Of a DNA stretch of 64,000 nucleotides, positions 8,557-16,818 are shown in pieces (positions within the stretch are counted from its first letter, which is position 1; each line of letters opens with the position of its first letter). The DNA comes from Microbacter sp. GSS18 (GTDB lineage: Bacteria; Actinomycetota; Actinomycetes; Actinomycetales; Microbacteriaceae). The stretch covers positions 1,674,001 through 1,738,000 of the forward strand of contig CP119753.1 of NCBI GenBank assembly GCA_029319145.1, given 5' to 3'. Under the pieces are notes generated by a model, which saw only the letters and a list, made by a program, of their open reading frames with translations, was not told the DNA's origin and did no database searches. The translations under genes and the position numbers were made by a program.

Positions 8557-9165
8557 ATGAATGGAATACAGATTGGCTATGCCAGAGTCTCCACCGCCGA
8601 TCAGGATCTCACCTCGCAGCGGGACGCCCTGCTGCGACTCGGAGTCCTCGATTCGGACATCTACGTCGACCACGGACTGACCGGCACCAACCGGGCCAGG
8701 CCCGGACTGCGCGAAGCGCTCGCCGCCGTCCGGGAAGGCGACACCCTCGTGGTCACGAAGCTCGACCGGCTCGCCCGGTCGGTGCGTGACGCGAGGGACA
8801 TCGCCGACGAGCTGACCACGAAGGGCGTCGCGCTCAGTCTCGGCGGGAGCAGATACGACCCCACCGACCCGGTGGGTCGGCTGCTGTTCAACGTGCTCGC
8901 CATGGTCGCCGAGTTCGAACGCGACTTGATCAGCATGCGCACGAAAGAAGGGATGGCGGTGGCCCGCGCGAAGGGTCACTTGAAGGGCAAGCAGCCGAAG
9001 CTGTCGATGACGCAGCGCAAGCTCCTGTTCGACGTGCAGGACCGGGGTGAGTACACCCAGACGGAGATCGCCGAGCTGTTCAACGTCTCACGCGCCACCG
9101 TCTACCGCGAACTCCAGCGCCGCCGGGTGGCGTTCCTCGCCACCTGCGAGGCACACATCTTCTGA
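8557..9165 (+). CDS. Serine recombinase, resolvase/invertase type (202 aa)
   Basis: Small serine recombinase that cuts and rejoins DNA through a serine-DNA link. YARVSTADQD holds the catalytic serine near residue 12, TKLDRLARS contains the active-site arginines, and MVAEFERDLI begins the long dimer helix. The C-terminal TQTEIAELFNVSRATVYREL is the DNA-binding helix-turn-helix. Length and motif order are those of Tn3 resolvases and Pin-type invertases. No transposase lies beside it; the next genes are ParDE. Its last codons and 3' flank are repeated at 21774-21824, which suggests relics of a related element. Confidence 0.9.
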   Translation: MNGIQIGYARVSTADQDLTSQRDALLRLGVLDSDIYVDHGLTGTNRARPGLREALAAVREGDTLVVTKLDRLARSVRDARDIADELTTKGVALSLGGSRYDPTDPVGRLLFNVLAMVAEFERDLISMRTKEGMAVARAKGHLKGKQPKLSMTQRKLLFDVQDRGEYTQTEIAELFNVSRATVYRELQRRRVAFLATCEAHIF

Positions 9166-9213
9166 CCACCCACGGCTCCGCCCATCCCCCCGCGGAGTCG
9201 ACCACCCAAAGTC

Positions 9214-9243
9214 TTGGCAATTCTTGCCAACGCTCGTATGCTG
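9214..9243 (+). promoter_or_regulatory. parDE promoter with embedded operator
   Basis: TTGGCAA-TTC-TTGCCAA is a perfect inverted repeat at 9214-9230. Its left arm doubles as a -35 box (TTGGCA) and TATGCT at 9238-9243 fits a -10 box with an 18-base spacer. The ATG at 9249 is only 5 bases downstream, so the transcript would be leaderless or nearly so. Antitoxins of the ParD type bind such dyads to repress their own operon; this assignment is inference. Confidence 0.65.
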
Positions 9244-9248
9244 GCGGC

Positions 9249-9500
9249 ATGGTCACGATGAATGTCTCGCTTCCCGATTCGCTGAAGCAGTTCGTCGATG
9301 AGCAGGTGTCCGAACGAGGCTTCGGCACCACCAGCGAGTATGTCCGCGAACTGATTCGATATGACCGGGATCGGTCTCTTCTCCGTGAGCGCATCCTGGC
9401 CTCAGCGGATGCGGAGTTCTCCGAGCCGATGGACGGGGCATACTTCGAACGGCTGCGCGGCAAGATCCGCGCCGCCGGCGACGGCACTGCCGCCCGGTGA
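9249..9500 (+). CDS. parD: ParD-type antitoxin (83 aa)
   Basis: The N-terminal MNVSLPDSLKQFVDEQV followed by GFGTTSEYVRELIR is the ribbon-helix-helix pattern of ParD antitoxins, which bind DNA as dimers and neutralise a ParE toxin with their flexible tail. Its stop overlaps the toxin start by four bases (GTGA), the usual coupled arrangement. A palindromic promoter sits directly upstream. Confidence 0.88.
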   Translation: MVTMNVSLPDSLKQFVDEQVSERGFGTTSEYVRELIRYDRDRSLLRERILASADAEFSEPMDGAYFERLRGKIRAAGDGTAAR

Positions 9501-9814
9501 CCGGGAAGCGGGTGCGCACACGCACCAGCGCGGAGGCCGAACTGCAATCCGCGATCGCCTACTACCTGGACGACGGTGCGCTGGATGCCGCGCTCGGCCT
9601 GCTGGACGAGTTCGAAGCCGCACTGGAAGCAGTCGGCAACCACCCGGCCATCGGATCCCCGCGCCTCGAGGTCGAACTCGGCATCCCCGGCGTCCGAGTC
9701 TTCGCCCTGCGAACCTACCCCTACGTCATCATCTACTTCGATACCGCCGAGTTCGTCGACGTCCGGCACGTGCTCCACTCCAGCCGCGACATCCCTGCCC
9801 GAATGACCGAGTGA
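9497..9814 (+). CDS. parE: ParE/RelE-superfamily toxin (105 aa)
   Basis: Follows the ParD gene with a 4-base overlap. The protein has the ParE layout: a helical AEAELQSAIAYYLDD start, a helix containing LLDEFEAALEAV, HPAIGSPR, then the strands VRVFALRTYPYVIIYF and VDVRHVLHSSRD with the conserved C-terminal HxxRD-like end. ParE toxins act on DNA gyrase; that target is family knowledge, not visible here. Confidence 0.87.
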   Translation: MTGKRVRTRTSAEAELQSAIAYYLDDGALDAALGLLDEFEAALEAVGNHPAIGSPRLEVELGIPGVRVFALRTYPYVIIYFDTAEFVDVRHVLHSSRDIPARMTE

Positions 9815-9835
9815 CTGAACGCACACTCCCGTCCG

Positions 9836-9906
9836 TCTTTCGTGCACACTCCCGACTGCACGCGGCGCCCGCTGTCGTGCGATGCCCGCAGGGGGATCGT
9901 AGGCTG
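9836..9906 (+). repeat. Dispersed intergenic repeat, copy D
   Basis: Core at 9876-9898 reads CGTGCGATGCCCGCAGGGGG followed by ATC. It fills most of the gap between parE and the alpha/beta hydrolase gene. Confidence 0.55.
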
Positions 9907-9933
9907 GCCGGACTGGTCCGCTGCGTTGGGGGC

Positions 9934-10827
9934 ATGGGTATGGAGTTCCGTGACGAAGAGCTTGTCCTGCCCGATGGGCGGACGGTCGCGTGGACGGAGT
10001 ACGGTCCGCTCGGTGGCGTCCCGCTGGTCCGGTTTCCGGGTACTCCGAGCTCACGGTGGGCGATCCGCTCGGACACGGATCCGTGGGACGAGCGCAGCTT
10101 GTTCGTCGTCACGACGGAGCGTCCTGGGTTCGGCCGTTCCACGCGGCTCCCGGGGCGCGGGTTCGCGGAACATGCGGACGACGTCGCCGCGATCCTGGAT
10201 CACCTCGGCATCGCGCGGGCCTATGTGTCGGGTGGGAGCGGAGCGGCACCGCACATCCTCGCGTTGTGCGCTCGTCACCCCGACCGGGTGGTCGCCGCGA
10301 CCGTGCTCGCCGGCATCTCGCCGTTGGAGCCCGCGGAGGCGCACGGCATGATCGGACTCAACCGAGCTGTGTGGGCGTGTGCGTCACGCAGCGACTGGGA
10401 CGGCATCCGGGACATCCATGAACCGTTGATGCAGCGGATGCGCGCCGACCCGCTCGGCTCGTTCGAGGACATCATGTCAACCGCACCCGCCGCGGATCAG
10501 GCGGTCATCCGCGACGAAGCGTGGCGGGAGGTCTTCGCCCGCAGCATCCGCGAGGCCTTCCGGCAGGGCGTCGAAGGGTGGACTGACGAGTCTCTCGCCG
10601 CCTTCGGCACCTGGCCGGACATCGACTCGTCGATGGTGCGCACCTCCGTGACCTGGTGGCATGGGGCCGATGACAAGAACACCCCGTACGCGGCGGCGAA
10701 GCGTCTGGTCCGAAGGCTCCCGAACGCACGCCTTGTCACCTGGCCGGCCGGCGCCGGGCACATGTACGCGTATCAGCACGAAGACGAGATCCTCGACGAA
10801 CTGCTCGCGCGCACCAGCGACAGCTGA
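9934..10827 (+). CDS. Alpha/beta hydrolase (297 aa)
   Basis: Typical alpha/beta-hydrolase fold. PGTPSSRW is the oxyanion-side HG-like loop, SGGSGAAP carries the nucleophilic serine (GxSxA variant, about residue 113), WHGADDKNTP the acid, and AGHMYAY the histidine. The order and spacing match esterases/hydrolases of about 290 residues. Start at ATG 9934 or the second ATG at 9940. Single gene; substrate not deducible. Confidence 0.85.
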   Translation: MGMEFRDEELVLPDGRTVAWTEYGPLGGVPLVRFPGTPSSRWAIRSDTDPWDERSLFVVTTERPGFGRSTRLPGRGFAEHADDVAAILDHLGIARAYVSGGSGAAPHILALCARHPDRVVAATVLAGISPLEPAEAHGMIGLNRAVWACASRSDWDGIRDIHEPLMQRMRADPLGSFEDIMSTAPAADQAVIRDEAWREVFARSIREAFRQGVEGWTDESLAAFGTWPDIDSSMVRTSVTWWHGADDKNTPYAAAKRLVRRLPNARLVTWPAGAGHMYAYQHEDEILDELLARTSDS

Positions 10828-10849
10828 AGCGCGGCCGCGCGATCGGAAC

Positions 10850-10935
10850 CCGAACACCAACCGCGCCCCCGTGAGCCCGCACGCGACGCACCATCTCGGT
10901 GCGATGCCCGCGTGAGGATCCACCGCGTCGTCTCG
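10850..10935 (+). repeat. Dispersed intergenic repeat, copy E
   Basis: Core at 10896-10919 reads CGGTGCGATGCCCG, then TGAGGATC. It lies in the convergent gap between the hydrolase gene and the phosphorylase gene at the end of the nucleoside operon. Confidence 0.6.
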
Positions 10936-10943
10936 CGTGCCCG

Positions 10944-11810
10944 CTACTCCGCAGCCGTGAGGAATCGGTCGATCAGGTTGGCGAGAAGCGAGCCGAGCTG
11001 CGCTTCCGCGACAGCGCCGGATTCGAGGACCTCGGCGTGGTTGAGGGGGGTGTCTTGGATACCCGCTGCGAGGTTGGTGACGAGTGATAGCCCGACGACC
11101 TCGATCCCTGCCTCGCGCGCGGCGATGGCTTCGAGCACTGTGGACATGCCGACGAGATCGACTCCCAGGGTTCGGAGCATGCGAACTTCTGCGGGTGTCT
11201 CATAGTGGGGCCCGGGCAACTGCGCGTAGGTGCCCTCGGCGAGTGAGGGGGCGACGGACCGGGCGAGGTCCCGGAGCCTCGTCGCGTAGAGGTCGGTGAG
11301 GTCGACGAAGTTCGCACCGACGATGGGCGAGCGAACGGTGAGGTTGACGTGGTCGCTGATCAGGACGGGCTGCCCGGGTGCGAGGTCGGCGGTGACACCT
11401 CCCGCGCCGTTCGTCAGGACCAGGATCTTCGCGCCGAGTGCGGCGGCGACGCGAACGCCGTGCACGACGGCCTCGGTGCCGTGTCCCTCGTACAGGTGGG
11501 TTCTCGCGCCGATCACGAGAACGCATGCACCGCGCGCAGTGCGGATGATCGTCAGTTCACCCGCGTGACCGGCGACCGCCGCCGCGTGGAATCCGGGGAT
11601 CTCGGTTGCCGGAATCCGCGCGATGGGGGTGCCGAGACGGCCCGCTGCCTGCTTCCATCCGCTGCCGAGGGTCACGGCCAGGTCGACCTTATCGATGCCG
11701 GATCCTTCTCTGATGGCGTGCGCGGCGAGGCGTGCGAGCGATCGCGGTGACGCCGGGGAGTCGTTGGGTGCGTTCATCTTCGGGAACTCCAGGATCGGGT
11801 CCGCACTCAT
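10944..11810 (-). CDS. punA: Purine nucleoside phosphorylase (288 aa)
   Basis: Trimeric-type phosphorylase that splits purine nucleosides with phosphate to base and ribose-1-phosphate. Features are VTLGSGW (phosphate loop), [15 protein letters not shown], the substrate patch [27 protein letters not shown] and the base-binding SLVTNLAAG. The length agrees with PunA/PNP-II enzymes. Start at ATG 11810 overlaps the ribokinase stop by 4 bases; a second ATG (MNAPND) lies 11 codons in. It is the last gene of the six-gene operon that begins with the binding protein. Confidence 0.92.
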   Translation of the reverse strand: MSADPILEFPKMNAPNDSPASPRSLARLAAHAIREGSGIDKVDLAVTLGSGWKQAAGRLGTPIARIPATEIPGFHAAAVAGHAGELTIIRTARGACVLVIGARTHLYEGHGTEAVVHGVRVAAALGAKILVLTNGAGGVTADLAPGQPVLISDHVNLTVRSPIVGANFVDLTDLYATRLRDLARSVAPSLAEGTYAQLPGPHYETPAEVRMLRTLGVDLVGMSTVLEAIAAREAGIEVVGLSLVTNLAAGIQDTPLNHAEVLESGAVAEAQLGSLLANLIDRFLTAAE

Positions 11811-12646
11811 GCGAGCCCGTCGTACGTGGGCAGCGATCGGAGACTGGGCTGTGAGGCGGGGTCGGCGACGGCGGCCGCACCGACGGCGCACGCCCGCGCC
11901 AGCGCCGCGGCGGGAGGATCCTCGCGCAGAAGCCCGACGGTGAGTGCCGCGGCGAAGGCGTCCCCGGCCCCAACGGTATTGACGACGCGTGTGGCGGCGG
12001 CGGACGCGCGCGCGATCTCTTCGCCGTCGCGGTACAGAATCGCGCCTCGGGACCCGAGAGTGAGCGCCACCAGCCGGGCATCGCTCAGCCACGGCTGCGC
12101 GGCGTATTCGGTCTCGTTCACGATGAACAGGTCGACCCGTTCCCGCAGCGCCGCGGGGAGTTCGGTGATCGGTGAGGCGTTGAGTGCGACGAACCCGGTG
12201 GTGGATTCAACGACGTGCTGGATGATGGCGAGGGGCACCTCGAGTTGGGCGAGCACGGCTGCGTCGTCGGCGAGCGCGATACGGGCGGCGTCGATGTGGC
12301 TGTTGGCGCCGGGGCAGACGACGATCGAGTTCTCCCCGTCCCCGTCGACGACGATCAGCGCGGTCCCTGTCGGCTGGTCAACGGTCTGGACTCCGGTCGC
12401 GTCGACTCCGGTCTTCTCGAGGCCCTGGCGGAGCATCCGCCCGTCGGGGTCGTCGCCGACGGCACCGATCAGTTGGACGTCGGCGCCGAGCCGGGCGGCC
12501 GCGACCGCCTGGTTCGCGCCCTTTCCGCCCGGGTGGCGGGTGAGGGTTCCGTCGGCGACGGTCTCGCCGCGGTGCGGGGCGCGGGAGACGTGCGCGGTGA
12601 TGTCGATGTTGATCGCACCGACCACCGTCAGCCTGGGCGTGCTCAC
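11807..12646 (-). CDS. rbsK: Ribokinase, PfkB family (279 aa)
   Basis: Phosphorylates ribose, the product expected from the upstream hydrolase. The N-terminal [11 protein letters not shown], the PfkB signature 1 region [15 protein letters not shown] and the C-terminal catalytic signature [13 protein letters not shown] (aspartate base) are all present. Start is GTG 12646, overlapping the nucleoside hydrolase stop (GTGA). Its stop overlaps the phosphorylase start, so translation is coupled on both sides. Slightly shorter than the usual 300 residues but complete in motifs. Confidence 0.92.
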   Translation of the reverse strand: MSTPRLTVVGAINIDITAHVSRAPHRGETVADGTLTRHPGGKGANQAVAAARLGADVQLIGAVGDDPDGRMLRQGLEKTGVDATGVQTVDQPTGTALIVVDGDGENSIVVCPGANSHIDAARIALADDAAVLAQLEVPLAIIQHVVESTTGFVALNASPITELPAALRERVDLFIVNETEYAAQPWLSDARLVALTLGSRGAILYRDGEEIARASAAATRVVNTVGAGDAFAAALTVGLLREDPPAAALARACAVGAAAVADPASQPSLRSLPTYDGLA

Positions 12647-13578
12647 GTCGCTTTCCCGGCCGCGGTGGTGGGGCGCGTGGCGTGGACGATGCCGTCGACG
12701 ATCGCCTTGGAGACCGCGGCGACGTCGAGGTTCACAACGATTCGGGTGTTGCCGTCGCCGGCGGGCCGGTCGCTGACGCCCTCGTCGTCGCCGGCGTGGA
12801 TGTGGACGGTGCCGGGTGCGCCGAGCTGGAACAGGCTCGGGTCGGTCATGGTCAGGACCGTGACCGGGTCGTGGGGAACGTTCCACTCCGTGTTCCAGAA
12901 CTGCCACCACTGTCGGATTTCGTCGTTGATCAGTCGGCCGAGCTCGCCGCTGGCAGCGATGCGTTCCAGGTCGGAGTGGTCGATGTGGATCTTGCGGGTG
13001 ATCTCCAGTCCGGTGATCGTCGTGGGGATCCCGGATCCGAAAACCTGCCGGGCGGCGGTGTCGTCGCTGCGGAAGTTGTGCTCCGGCTCGCGGTCTGCGA
13101 ACGCGCCGCCCATGACCCACAGGTGCCGCACCGCGTTGGCGAATCGCGGGTCTGCGGTGATGGCCTTCGCGATATTGGTGAGGGGTCCGATTGCGATGAT
13201 GTCGATCTCGCCCGGAGCGGCAAGCACGGTGTCGACGAGGTACTGCGCGGCTGCGTCGGAGTCGTAGTGCTCGGCGTCGAGGTCGGGGTAGAGGGCGCCT
13301 TCGTGGCCCGCCCACCAGACCTCGCGGCCCGACAGCGGGGTGGACTCCCCGGCGTGGACGGGGATCTCGCGTCCGGCGAGCGACAGGACCCGGCGTGCGA
13401 TGCGGGCGCGGAGCGCGGTGTCGCCGTACACCGTGGTGACGCCGAGCAGATCGATGGTCGGTGTGCCGAGGATGAGGGCGAGGGCCATCAGGTCGTCGAC
13501 GTCGCTGCCGATGTCGGTATCGAGGATGACGCGGTGTGTTCTGGGCACGGGTGTGCCCCCTTTCGAGGTCTCAGCCAT
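12643..13578 (-). CDS. Inosine-uridine-type nucleoside hydrolase (311 aa)
   Basis: Hydrolyses nucleosides to free base and ribose. LDTDIGSDVDD near residue 20 is the calcium-binding DxDxxxDD signature. LLGVTTVYGD, IAIGPLTNIA, VMGGAF and EHNFRSDD (metal/ribose-binding Asn and Asp) follow in the usual order. The start is ATG 13578, two bases after the permease stop at 13581. It sits between transporter genes and ribokinase, giving an uptake, cleavage and phosphorylation route. Confidence 0.92.
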   Translation of the reverse strand: MAETSKGGTPVPRTHRVILDTDIGSDVDDLMALALILGTPTIDLLGVTTVYGDTALRARIARRVLSLAGREIPVHAGESTPLSGREVWWAGHEGALYPDLDAEHYDSDAAAQYLVDTVLAAPGEIDIIAIGPLTNIAKAITADPRFANAVRHLWVMGGAFADREPEHNFRSDDTAARQVFGSGIPTTITGLEITRKIHIDHSDLERIAASGELGRLINDEIRQWWQFWNTEWNVPHDPVTVLTMTDPSLFQLGAPGTVHIHAGDDEGVSDRPAGDGNTRIVVNLDVAAVSKAIVDGIVHATRPTTAAGKAT

Positions 13579-13580
13579 GG

Positions 13581-14447
13581 CTACTTGAGACCGGTGGTGC
13601 TGACGGACTGGATGAAGTAGCGCTGGAATCCGAGGATGATCGCCAGCGGGATGAGGACGAGGACCATCGATGCGGCGAAGAGCACGCCGTAGTCGACCTG
13701 GAACTGTCCCTGCAGGTTCGACAGCGCGACGGGGCCGAGGATGTGCTCGTCGTCGGTTCCCATCAGCAGCGGCCACACGTAGGCCTGCCACTGGAACAGG
13801 AACAGCATCAGGCCGGCGCCGATCAGCGCGGGGCGGGACAGCGGGAGGTAGATGCGGGTGAAGACACCCCACCATCCGAGCCCATCCAGGCGCGCCGCTT
13901 CGACGAGCTCCTCCGGGATCGCGAGGAAGAACGTGCGGAGCAGGAAGATCGCCATCCCGTTGCCGATGCCGGGCAGGATCAGGCCGATGAACGTGTTCTG
14001 CAGGTTCCAGTCTCGGAACATGTCCGCGAGGGGGATCGCGATCGCGTCGAACGGAATCAGGAACGACAAGATCACGACGGAGAACAGCACACCCTGGCCG
14101 CGGAACTTGAACGCGGACAGACCGTACGCGGCGGTGGCACACACTCCGAGTCCGACGATGACGGTCACCACACTCACGAACAGCGAGTTCAGGATGGCTC
14201 GGCCGAGGTCGCTGTCGAGGAGCGCCAGATAGTTCTCGAGCGTGGGCGTGGCGGTGAAGAAGGTCTGCCACTGCAGCGGGTTGAGGTAGCTGAAGGTCTC
14301 CGCGCCGGGGCGCAGCGAGTTGATGAAGGACCACCACAGCGGAATGAGGAACGCGAGGCCGACGGTGATCGCGAGCAGGGTGTTCCAGACGAACAGCACT
14401 GTGCGCCGGGACATGCCGCGACGTGAGCGGACAACGGTGTCGGTCAT
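13581..14447 (-). CDS. ABC transporter permease, MalG-like (288 aa)
   Basis: Six hydrophobic segments and the EAA loop EELVEAARLDGLGWW that docks the ATPase, as in carbohydrate uptake permeases of the CUT1 class. It is paired one base away from the MalF-like gene. No ATPase gene is in the operon; CUT1 systems in actinobacteria commonly share one MsiK-type ATPase encoded elsewhere. Substrate is inferred from the adjoining nucleoside enzymes. Confidence 0.9.
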   Translation of the reverse strand: MTDTVVRSRRGMSRRTVLFVWNTLLAITVGLAFLIPLWWSFINSLRPGAETFSYLNPLQWQTFFTATPTLENYLALLDSDLGRAILNSLFVSVVTVIVGLGVCATAAYGLSAFKFRGQGVLFSVVILSFLIPFDAIAIPLADMFRDWNLQNTFIGLILPGIGNGMAIFLLRTFFLAIPEELVEAARLDGLGWWGVFTRIYLPLSRPALIGAGLMLFLFQWQAYVWPLLMGTDDEHILGPVALSNLQGQFQVDYGVLFAASMVLVLIPLAIILGFQRYFIQSVSTTGLK

Positions 14448-14448
14448 G

Positions 14449-15375
14449 TCAGTCCTCCGTCTTCAGGAGCCGGAACTGGAGCGCGACGATCACGACGGTG
14501 ATGAGCACGAGGATCACGACTTCGGCCTGAGCCCGGTTGATGTCGCCGAACGTGAAGGCGCGCGTGTAGATGTCGTACATGAGCAGGTTCGTGGAGCCGT
14601 TCGGCCCGCCCTTGGTGAGGATCTGCACGGGGGCGAACACCAGGAAGTTCGAGACGGTGTCGGCGACGAGCACGAATGCGAGCGGGCGTCGGACCAGCGG
14701 GAGCGTGATCGCCCACAGCTGCCGCCACGATGATGCTCCGTCGAGGGATGCCGCTTCGTAGTAGGAGGCGGGGATGTCGTTGATCCCGGCGATGAGGAAC
14801 ATCATCCAGTAGCCGACACCGATCCAGGACAGCAGGATCATGATCGACAGCAGCGCCTGGTACTGCGAGGTGAGGAACGGCTGGGGTGGGATGCCGATGA
14901 CGGCGAGGAACCCGTTCGCGAGGCCGTCGGGCCGGTAGATGACGCTCCAGATCACCGCGGACACGGCTGGGGGCACAGCGATCGGCAGGATCACCATCGA
15001 TCGCCAGAAGCGAGAGCCGGCGGCGCGACGAGTGAACAGCACCGCGAGGAGGAACGCGGCGGCGATCTGCAGCGGGTTGATGAGCACCGTGAACAGCAGC
15101 GTCACGGCGATGGAGTTCTGGAAGTCAGGGTTGCCGAACAGCTCGGCGTAGTTCCCGAGGCCGACGAAGCTGGTGCCGCCGAGCAGCGTGGTCCGGAAGA
15201 AGCTGTCGACGAGTGCGACGGCGGCAGGCGCGAGCCGCAGCACGACCAGCGAGACGAGTGCGGGGAGGAGGAACAGCAAGGCGATGCCGGCGGGTCCGGT
15301 CAGGACCCGCCGGGCCCCACCCCCGCGGGGGCGACCGCGTGAAGCGGTCACCACCCTCCGGGTTTTGGTGCTCAT
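14449..15375 (-). CDS. ABC transporter permease, MalF-like (308 aa)
   Basis: N-terminal basic cytoplasmic stretch, then six membrane segments and the EAA loop SYYEAASLDGASSW. Partner of the next permease in a CUT1-type importer. Its start overlaps the stop of the binding-protein gene by four bases, showing operon structure. Confidence 0.9.
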   Translation of the reverse strand: MSTKTRRVVTASRGRPRGGGARRVLTGPAGIALLFLLPALVSLVVLRLAPAAVALVDSFFRTTLLGGTSFVGLGNYAELFGNPDFQNSIAVTLLFTVLINPLQIAAAFLLAVLFTRRAAGSRFWRSMVILPIAVPPAVSAVIWSVIYRPDGLANGFLAVIGIPPQPFLTSQYQALLSIMILLSWIGVGYWMMFLIAGINDIPASYYEAASLDGASSWRQLWAITLPLVRRPLAFVLVADTVSNFLVFAPVQILTKGGPNGSTNLLMYDIYTRAFTFGDINRAQAEVVILVLITVVIVALQFRLLKTED

Positions 15376-16667
15376 CGCAACTGGCTCCAGGCGTCTTCGA
15401 TCTGCTGCTGCGCCTGCTCGAGCCGGTCGGCAGCGTCGGATCCGTTTCGGATGTCGGCGAAGGCCTGGTTGATCAGCGCTTCGAACTGGACGTATCCGAC
15501 CGACACCGGACGCGCGACGGCGGTGTTGTCGATCTCGTACGCGATCAGGTCGGCCGCGCCGGCACTGTTGTCTCCGCCCATCGCCTCGAGCGTCGGGAGG
15601 TACTCGGCCGCGGCCTCCGAGTTGGCGGGGATGATCGTCTGCGTCTCGGTCGACGTGAGGTTGCCCTCAGGGTTCAGCGCGACGTATTCGAGGAACGCTC
15701 GTGCGGCGGCCTTGTTGTTCGAAGCGGCATTGATGCCCCACGACCAGGAGCCGGTCGGGGTGACCGCATCGCCGCCGTCGAAGTAGGGATGCGGTGCGAT
15801 GCCCCAGTTGAAGTCCGCGTTCGCTGCGAATCCGCCCACGTCCCACGGTCCGCCGACGAAGAACGCCGTCTTCTGATCGGTGAACACCGCGCTGGTCTGG
15901 AAGCCTCCGACACCGCGAGGCGAGAATCCGGACTCGAACGTCTGGGCGTACCAGTCCATCGCCTCGACCCACCCATCGGTGGTGACATCGACGGTGAGCA
16001 TGTCGTCACCGGTGATACCCGAACCGCCGCCGAGCGACTCGACGAGCGGCTGCAGCTGGTAGTACGCCTCGACCTGCTCCAGCAGCAGGCCCGACTCCAT
16101 GCCGGCTTCCTGCGCCTTCACGCCGGCCTCTTCGACCTGCTCCCACGTCCACCGGTCGGCGGGGTCAGCCGACGGGTACTCGACGCCAGCGGCATCCAGG
16201 ATGTCCTTGTTGTAGAAGAGCATCTGCGTGGAGTTCCAGATCGACAGCGCGTACATCTTGTCGTCGTAGATGTTGATCTCGTACTGAGCCTCGGAAGTCG
16301 CGTCCTGCGCGGCGTCCTTCAGGTCGCTGAGGTCTTCGAGGAAGCCCTGCGCGGCGATCTGCGCGAGGTTGGGCTGGTCGACGGCGAACACGTCGATCGT
16401 GTCGTCGCCTGCCGAGAGGCGCTGCTGCATGGTCGTCGCATACGTATCGAACGGCACCTGGTTGTACTCCACAGTGATGTCCGGGTACTCGGCCTCGAAC
16501 GACGCGATCACCGGCTCGAACACCGCGGGATCCTCGGGCCCAACGAACTGGACCGTTCCGGTTGCGTCCCCGGTCGAGTCCGTCGCGCTCCCTCCGGAAG
16601 CTGAACAGCCCGCCAGGACGACTGCAGCGGCCGCGGTTCCGACCACCAGTGCAATCGGTCGTTTCAT
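15372..16667 (-). CDS. Extracellular solute-binding lipoprotein, family 1 (431 aa)
   Basis: Signal peptide with lipobox VLAGC (cysteine at about residue 21), then a Ser/Gly/Thr-rich linker and a MalE/UgpB-like fold: VIASFEAEYPDITVEY near the start and DVFAVDQPNLAQIAAQGFL, typical of family-1 binding proteins. It is the first gene of the operon, downstream of LacI-type sites at about 16710. It should deliver the substrate to the two permeases. A CUT1-type binding protein next to nucleoside enzymes is unusual (see findings). Confidence 0.9.
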   Translation of the reverse strand: MKRPIALVVGTAAAAVVLAGCSASGGSATDSTGDATGTVQFVGPEDPAVFEPVIASFEAEYPDITVEYNQVPFDTYATTMQQRLSAGDDTIDVFAVDQPNLAQIAAQGFLEDLSDLKDAAQDATSEAQYEINIYDDKMYALSIWNSTQMLFYNKDILDAAGVEYPSADPADRWTWEQVEEAGVKAQEAGMESGLLLEQVEAYYQLQPLVESLGGGSGITGDDMLTVDVTTDGWVEAMDWYAQTFESGFSPRGVGGFQTSAVFTDQKTAFFVGGPWDVGGFAANADFNWGIAPHPYFDGGDAVTPTGSWSWGINAASNNKAAARAFLEYVALNPEGNLTSTETQTIIPANSEAAAEYLPTLEAMGGDNSAGAADLIAYEIDNTAVARPVSVGYVQFEALINQAFADIRNGSDAADRLEQAQQQIEDAWSQLR

Positions 16668-16700
16668 ATCCCTGTCTCCTTTGCTGGGTCCGCGATCTAC

Positions 16701-16722
16701 GCGGTTAGACTAAGCGGTTAGA
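16701..16722. promoter_or_regulatory. LacI-type operator in front of the binding-protein operon
   Basis: GCGGTTAGA occurs twice (16701-16709 and 16714-16722), and CTAAGCGGTTAG at 16710-16721 is a near-palindrome with the central CG that LacI-family proteins kink. It resembles the second site at 16796-16809, so the adjacent LacI protein probably controls both directions. Confidence 0.65.
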
Positions 16723-16795
16723 TGGACTGTACACACACATATCCTCAGAAATCAAGACTTCTCTAGCGATGAAACCTGCTGGTAACGTAGTGGCA

Positions 16796-16809
16796 TCTAA
16801 TCGATTAGA
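16796..16809. promoter_or_regulatory. LacI-type operator in front of the lacI-family gene
   Basis: TCTAATCGATTAGA is a perfect 14-base palindrome, 9 bases before the ATG at 16819. Its centre and TAA/TTA arms fit the LacI-family operator style. Position implies autoregulation. Confidence 0.75.
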
Positions 16810-16818
16810 GAGGTGAGC

